Source of the DNA: Cheiracanthium punctorium
Lineage: Eukaryota; Arthropoda; Arachnida; Araneae; Cheiracanthiidae
Reading direction: 5' to 3'
Length of the DNA stretch: 64,000 nt
Assembly (NCBI GenBank): GCA_038373885.1
Contig: JAWZYV010013281.1
Coordinates: forward strand, 206,865-270,864
The translations under genes and the position numbers were made by a program. The first letter of the stretch is position 1, and each line of letters starts with the position of its first letter. Shown one piece after another: positions 58,506-64,000 of this stretch. The notes below the pieces were generated by a model. The model made no database searches, was not told where the DNA came from, and was given only the letters and a program-made list of their open reading frames with translations.

Positions 58506-59501
58506 ATTTCGTATACAAAAACTTGAGTTTTGGGGGATATATGGCTAAAGTGGTTTTCTCGCAATAGAATATAAGACTATATCCAAATCATTATTTGTAA
58601 AATCTTTCTATGGTATAATTTTCTCACTTGCCTAACAGTAGATTAAATTTGTAGAAAATGTATGGGTATCCTAAACCTTACTTTAATGTTAAACGGCTAC
58701 TTAACAAAAATACGGATATACAAAAAATTAAAACTCTTGATTAATTTTTTTTTCTTGATAAATTAAAAACATTTGATTAAAAAAAATTTGTTGTAAAATT
58801 AATTATTTACTTCAAATTAAAACTTGGTAAAAAAAATATTTGTTGTAAAATTAATTATTAACTTAAAATTAAAACTTGGTAAAAAAATATTGTGTAAAAT
58901 TATTGTAAAAATATTTGTTGTAAAATTATTTAACTTAAAATTAAAACTTGGTTAAAAATAAATTAAAATTAACTCTTGATTAAAAAAATATTTGTTGTAA
59001 AATTATTTAACTTAAAATTAAAACTGTTGGTTAAAAATCTCTTAAGAAAAAAAAAATGTTTAGATAAAAAAGTTCATACACTATCTAAATCATTATTTGT
59101 AAAAAATATAGGTACTAAAATCGTTCTATGGTATAATTTTCTCACTTCCCTAACAGTACAAGAAATTTGTAGAAAATGTATGGGTATCCTAAACCCTACT
59201 TTAATATTCTAGTAAACTGTTACTTATTAAATATATGCTATAATCAGTATACAAAAATTAGCTAAACATTAGAAGTATGTATTAAGCAACATTTATTCAA
59301 TTTGCATTGGTTCTATTACTAAATGGTAAAGAAAACTAAATAAATAAAAAAATAAACTTCGAAAAATTAATCAAAGTCCCAATTCATTTTCAAAACTAAA
59401 ATATAACACAATACACCTACAATTTTATACCTGAAGGATTCTCGGCCTAATGGACAACAATCATTAGCCTATGAATTCTTTTGTAGGTTGCGCGTTCAAA
59501 T

Positions 59502-59620
59502 TTGAAAATTTTTTCCAAGTCCCCTTATTTGAAAAATATGTCACAATCTGAAAAAATTACAAGTCCCTTATTGAAAAATATTAATCTGAAAAAATACAAG
59601 TCCCCTTATCTGAAAAAAAG
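59502..59620 (+). repeat. Sub-terminal CAAGTCCCCTTAT repeats
   Basis: Three degenerate copies of CAAGTCCCCTTATCTGAAAAA close to the right terminus; the left end has two full and one degenerate copy at 45710-45785. The small frames covering them encode only the repeat (KSPYLKK) and are unlikely to be genes. Confidence 0.6.
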
Positions 59621-59772
59621 GAAAAAAATTCTTATCAACCCTTCGAACATTCCTCTCCCCACATCCGGTCCGACCACGCCCCCCTTCCCCGCTCAACCCA
59701 GGGAAAGCAGTTATACAGTTGCCCACAATTAACATGGCTGCCCCTGGGGTGAACTGTCCTTTTACCACTACT

Positions 59773-59778
59773 TATATT
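59773..59778. other. Target site duplication (right)
   Basis: TATATT, the partner of 45546-45551. Confidence 0.8.
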
Positions 59779-59819
59779 GGCCTTTATCAAAAAACGGAAA
59801 GAAAAAAAAAAGTATGAAA

Positions 59820-59945
59820 ATCTGAAACACTTTCAGATTTTAAATACGCACTAAAGTGCTATATATTAAAAGCGTATTGTAATCCATGGGTCTTCCCTAT
59901 TTTCTTTCCTTATTCCATTAAGTTGGAAAGTATATCATTATTCGA
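59820..59945 (-). repeat. Fragment of the endonuclease-motif repeat
   Basis: CTTTCAGATTTTAAATACGC, AAAGTGCTATATATTAAAAG and TTGGAAAGTATA match 43640-43745 (inverted) and 63235-63345. Confidence 0.6.
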
Positions 59946-62060
59946 GTGTGATTAAACACAATTAAAATTGATATTTCTAACATCCTTTTTCTGGATGTAA
60001 TATATTAGAAATAGATGGAGAAAAATGCACAGTTGCAAGTGAATGAAAATTTCAGAAACTTATTCTCAGGTGTATTGATAACCCAAGTATCAGACGATAA
60101 AATTACGATAAATTGCGCCAAGCGTTAGAATTATCTCCTCAAAATCGCACATCAACCATTTTATTTTTCGCCAAATTAAAAAGTTGCACGTTTTAGTCTC
60201 GAGAAATTTCCAAATCCTATTTTTCTTTTCAGTATTAAAACATTTCATTCGTGCTCTGATTTCACATGCACACGATATTTCAATTAAAAAATAACCTTAC
60301 AAATAATCTAAGAAAAATTGGCATTCTTTTATTTTTACTTCAAGAGTCTGAATCATTTAATAAACTTGTCAAATATGGCAACCTAGATATGCTTTATTCT
60401 GCCTTTTCCACTGTGGGGTTACGATTGCGAAATGGCCAGGTATGTCGGAACCCGTCCTGGAGAATTTCCATACAAAATCTGGTAGGTCTAGGATCACCCG
60501 TTTCGGAGCTACGCGAGAAAACAAGACAAACTAACTATAACCAACCAACTGACATTTTACAGGTTGTTTTATTTATATAGATTGATATTCTGTTTAGCGT
60601 GACATGTGTCAAGGTGTAATGCATGCAATGCAAAAAGAATAATAAAAGAATCTGTAAATGCGAATAAAAATTTGGCTGTAACCTTGCTCAGTGGTTTAAC
60701 ATTAGCGTCCATCTTCTACGGGCTCACTGATGTGCCCTCTTAAGAAAATATGATAGTTAATCCTTTTATACTTCATTAAAATCTTCTCTTAACCAGATAT
60801 GCGCTTACATTTTTACAAAAAAGAGATTAAGTTTGTAATAAAGTAAAAATAATGATTATTAAATTTTTCGGTAATGTACCCAACTTAACGACTCAAAATG
60901 ATTAGAATTTTCTATGTAATATTCTTTGAAAATTTTGTCCTTAGTTGCGAACATCTGATCTGAAAGGGTTAATATACTCTTTTTACACTAGAAAACATGT
61001 CACACCTAGAGGATTCTCGCTTATAAAGAAAATATGACAGTTTTCTTAAAAAAAAAAAAAAAAGAAAAAGAAAAAAACACGCTTATTTACTTTATAGTTA
61101 TTTTAGATGTATTAAAATTAAGGAAGAGGTTTTGGAAATTTACCTAGCAAATATTACATCTACAATCTACATGGTACATCAAGCATACTTAAATACACAT
61201 AATTATTTTAATTAAAAAGTCGCACCCCAGTGCATTTGAAACCCTCTTAGTTTCACACTCTTGCGGGGGGGAGCATAGAGAGAGAACAGAAAAGAAAACT
61301 ATAGCGGCTTGAAGTTTTTGATCACTTTTAAATGAGCCAGAAATTCCGATTTTAAAATCTCGGGAAAAAATGGCTCTCTCTGTATGGTTTGAAACATTAT
61401 CCATAACAATAACTTCGCAAAACGCGCTTAGGCTTCATGCACTTAGTAGAGGTCTAGTTTGGCGCGCCGACGAAGAACGAAGATTGTACACCGTGACGTA
61501 TAATCGGCTTCAAAACTTTTTTAAAATTGCACCTAAGCTTTCAACTGCTTATTTTTATCTGGATACTTCTTAACCTTTTACAGGCCAATGTCCCCGATTG
61601 GAAACATCAAATAAAAAAAGTATAGCAGATATAGTCAAAAGATGACTTGATTTTTTGAAACACAAGTTGCATTTCTATCATTAGTGGGAAACTGGATAAA
61701 AAATCATAAAAGTAGCCATTTTCATAATTTTTACAGAGCTGTCTTGATACAGCCCTCTCCCTCTTCAACCTTAATTCGTATCTTTACTTAAATTTATAAA
61801 TAAATCTTAATATTTACATAATATTTACATCTAAACATTAATTCTTAATATTTCACTTATTATTTAAACTACCCATCATCATATCCGTTTTTGAAACCAA
61901 TGTAAAAGTTTGTCAGAAATCACCAATTGCGAACACAGCCCAGTGAAAATTGTATACCCCCCCATTTTATATGACTAATATCATTTAATTAACGTATCTG
62001 AAAGCAAAATATACAAAAAATTAATTTAAAATTTTCCTGGATCTGCCTTCAGTCTGCGAA
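59946..62060. other. No gene seen; LINE-tail-like fragment
   Basis: 60420-60600 is GC-richer and ends TTTTATTTATATAGATTGAT, the same kind of end as at 7660-7685. The frame at 60266-60580 runs across it and has no domain. The rest is AT-rich without features. Confidence 0.45.
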
Positions 62061-62067
62061 AGATTCG

Positions 62068-62550
62068 CTATACTCGGGCAAAACTAACCTGATAGTGGAG
62101 GGGGAAGGCTAGAGGGGCAATTTCACTACTCACCAAGTGTATTGCTCCGACACTCGTTTCTCCTTCCAATTATCTGGCTGTCAACATCATAAAGCAACCC
62201 AATCAGAAGGCAAATCCGTACTACTAGCACGCCAGCACAAAAGAAGTGACGCTGGACCAATGATAATTGGTCAAGCGTCTGGGATGGCGTTACATCTGAT
62301 TTCTGACTTAATTTCTTAAGTCAGAAATCTTACAATTTAATCCTTCAGAATTAAATCTTCAGATTACTGCATTCAAGTAACACAAATATGCAATTATTTT
62401 ATAGCAAACACTTTATTTTAGCGCTTAATAGATGAAAAATGTGTAATTTCTGTAATAACCTGGGCAAACGAAAAGAAATTTTTGAGAGCGGCAGGCTCAC
62501 ACGGTTTTAGTTTTACCTCAACTATCAGGTTAGCTTTGCCCCGAGTATAG
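62068..62550. mobile_element. MITE, CTATACTCGGGG family, copy 3
   Basis: CTATACTCGGGCAAAACTAA at the left, AGCTTTGCCCCGAGTATAG at the right, with the internal GATAATTGGTCAAGCGTCTG palindrome half at ~62261. It carries a small extra duplication (ACTTAATTTCTTAAGT, TTTAATCCTTCAGAATTAAA). Confidence 0.85.
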
Positions 62551-62883
62551 TAACTTGTAGAGATACAATTTAAATTTTTTGAGCCAGTGATGTAACTTCA
62601 TTGCTTTAAAAACTGTTCAAATCTTGCATTATATTTCAAAAGAACATAATAAGTTTGGAATGATTCATGAGAAGGTTGTAAAGAAGAAAAAAAGAAAGAA
62701 AAGAAACGCTAAAAAGCAAATAATATATCGACTGTATGTTGATTACTAAATGTATCGTGAATGTGGTATACAAACAACATAAACCTATCCGATTTTGAGA
62801 AAATTTATTGTTTCAGTTTTTCGGTAGACATATTTTAAAAGTGTGCCACATCGGCAAGCTCATAATCAGGAACTTCACCAGTA

Positions 62884-63100
62884 GCCGAGAGCATAGCGCT
62901 CTGAACTGGGAGACAGAAGGCGTCTGGTTCAAAACCAGGTCGCGTCCGCCGACCTAACTGTTCTAGGTTTCCTCCGAAACTTAGTGTAGATACGGTTAAG
63001 ACCCCTTAGAAAGACCGCCACGGAGGGCACCCTACCCCATGGTCTAGAGCCTACGTGTAGCTAATTGGCCGTAATCCCACAACACAACATCATACTCGAG
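62884..63100 (+). repeat. tRNA-derived SINE (family B), most complete copy
   Basis: A-box GTAGCCGAGAGCATAGCG, B-box TGGTTCAAAACCAGG (~62928), then the body GGTTAAGACCCCTTAGAAAG, GGGCACCCTACCCCATGGTC and CGTAATCCCACAACACAAC. It links the tRNA head to the body fragments seen at 10205, 14860, 46889 and 58412. Confidence 0.75.
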
Positions 63101-63217
63101 ACTAAATTTTCATAGTCTTAAAAAAATCTCATTTTAACGTCAATTTATAGAGACTAGACGTCAAAGCCCGCTATGGAGGCACTTACAACGGGCGGTAGAA
63201 AAAATATTTGACAAAAA

Positions 63218-63560
63218 AATGAAGAAAATCTGAAACCCTTTCAGATTTTAAATACGCACCAAAGTGCTATGCATTAAAAGCGTATCATAATTTATGCGTC
63301 GTCCCTATTTTCTTCCTTATTCCATAAGGTTGGAAAGTGTACCATTATTCATGAGTGAGCAGTATTTTTCTTCCTTATTTTATAAAAACCATCTTTGTAA
63401 TCGAAATCTATCTTAAAATCGCCTACTAAAACTATTTTATAATCTTCGCTAAGTATATTACAACTATACTTCACCGTTTTAAATATTGTTTCGAATGTGC
63501 ATCATAATCCATGAGTGTGCCGTGTTTGTCCCTCTTGGGTTGATTTCTACTTTAATGCCC
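63218..63560 (-). pseudogene. LINE-type fragment with endonuclease-like motif
   Basis: On the minus strand a segment reads YKIVLVGDFKIDFDYKDGF, the same GDF-x-ID-F motif as at 42810-43075, followed by the repeat's downstream block. It is too short to encode a domain. Confidence 0.5.
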
Positions 63561-63635
63561 CAACTCTCGCCAAGGTGGCGATCATTAAGCATATAGACTA
63601 ACCGTGACGATTTTTTGTATTTATGCGGCAATCGT

Positions 63636-63860
63636 ACTCTCTTAAAAATTTAGAGTGACATTGTCACTCTTACAAAAAGTCACCGGCAAATGATCCCAGA
63701 TAGAGTGAGATAAGAGTGAGAAAACTGCATTATGACTCTTCATCGATAGGATTCTGTCACCCTAACTGCAAGAGTGAGACAATGTCACTCTTAGAGTAAG
63801 GGTGAAGGCGCTATCTGCTCACTCTAGCGAGAGAGTCACCACCTTCCCATGATGCGTTCA
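63636..63860. repeat. GAGTGA / TCACTC palindromic repeat cluster
   Basis: At least ten AGAGTGA or TCACTCT motifs in 220 bp, including the perfect 19-mer palindrome AGAGTGACATTGTCACTCT (63652-63670) and a near copy at 63759-63793. Confidence 0.6.
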
Positions 63861-64000
63861 CTTCAGTAGGAGTGAGTGCGTTGCTTCCACACCCAAACGA
63901 CGCCATGTTGGATGCCTGCAGTCTACACCTTCCAAACATAATGGAATACTTTTAGCTAACAGAAGTAAGTGAAACCTTATAACTTTTCTCTTATCGTAAA

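Larger units (their letters stand above)
45552..59772. mobile_element. Giant palindromic Polinton-like element
   Basis: A 14,221 bp element made of two inverted arms, 45552-52668 and 52737-59772. The termini are AGTAGTGGTAAAAGGACAG and its complement, so the ends are 5'-AG...CT-3', with a perfect 6-bp target duplication TATATT. Six-bp duplications, AG termini and long terminal inverted repeats are the known hallmarks of Polintons/Mavericks, which integrate with a retroviral-type integrase. Here the inverted repeat is the entire element. Each arm has one long gene (ALKBH-like) pointing to the centre; none of the expected Polinton genes (protein-primed DNA polymerase B, integrase, packaging ATPase, protease, capsid) is present. 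Arms agree almost base for base, apart from indels (the left arm is ~81 bp longer) and a few divergent patches. Polinton assignment is inferred from the ends only; another integrase- or transposase-driven element with 6-bp duplications is possible. Confidence 0.75.
52737..59772 (-). repeat. Right arm of the palindrome
   Basis: Reverse complement of 45552-52668 with the same order of parts. The longest noticed divergent patches are near 57760-57825 (exon interior) and 56040-56090 (upstream of the gene). Confidence 0.95.

Noticed and set aside
45552..59772. The palindrome might be an assembly or library chimera
   Set aside because: The arms differ by indels, by four amino-acid changes and by divergent patches, and the outer ends carry a target duplication. 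A chimeric artefact would be identical throughout and would not end at matching insertion boundaries. Long reads remain the final test.
60266..60580. 104-aa open frame
   Set aside because: It crosses a repeat tail that ends TTTATATAGATTGAT and has no conserved residues.
62884..62960. Possible tRNA gene
   Set aside because: A and B boxes are present but the acceptor stem does not pair and the sequence continues into a dispersed SINE body.
63880..64000. Possible 5' exon with an ATG context and a GTAAGT donor at the window edge
   Set aside because: ACGCCATGTTGGATGCC and AGAAGTAAGT are suggestive, but the frame hits a stop (ATGGAATACTTTTAG) before the donor in one reading and the rest lies outside the window.

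Overview
The window reads as non-coding, AT-rich animal nuclear DNA packed with DNA transposons. It has spliced-gene signals, Tc1/mariner, pogo and hAT remnants, tRNA-headed SINEs, Ty3-like solo LTRs and dozens of MITEs, and no bacterial gene organisation. An arthropod is the most natural host, judging by the mariner, Tc1 and MITE content, but nothing seen here fixes the species.

The outstanding object is a 14.2 kb element at 45552-59772. It is almost entirely one giant inverted repeat: two arms of about 7.1 kb around a 68 bp spacer (52669-52736). It is bounded by a perfect 6-bp target site duplication (TATATT) and has 5'-AG...CT-3' termini, the integration signature of Polinton/Maverick elements. 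Each arm carries one long intact ORF (506 and 515 aa), and the two ORFs converge on the centre. The protein aligns by eye with the ALKBH2/ALKBH3 group of 2-oxoglutarate/Fe(II) DNA-repair dioxygenases. It has lost the HxD metal ligands and both 2OG-binding arginines, has a duplicated N-terminal segment and a long unrecognised Cys-containing C-terminal half, and ends in CVIM, a textbook farnesylation (CaaX) box. No polymerase, integrase, ATPase or capsid gene is visible, so the element looks non-autonomous. Upstream of each ORF, both arms conserve GATA-type and CACGTG sites and outward-facing candidate exons.

Other genes are few. 40861-41374 (minus) is a convincing terminal exon of a SOCS-box protein, with its last codons and 3' UTR tandemly duplicated just downstream. 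36548-36753 (minus) is a weaker candidate terminal exon. 22978-23174 is the last exon of a pogo/Tigger-like transposase inside a shrunken element.

Layout: 1-1.7 kb, deleted LTR retroelement; 1.7-9.5 kb, hAT, Tc1, mariner and MITE cluster plus a ~153 bp tandem array; 9.8-18.4 kb, SINEs, two foldback-type elements and MITE clusters; 18.4-25.2 kb, mariner split by a solo LTR, pogo element, hAT element; 25-36 kb, mostly featureless AT-rich DNA with a solo LTR and MITEs; 36-45.5 kb, the two host exon candidates, hAT MITEs and endonuclease-like LINE fragments; 45.5-59.8 kb, the palindromic element; 59.8-64 kb, more repeat fragments and a SINE.

All homology statements are by-eye recognition; no database search or alignment program was run.
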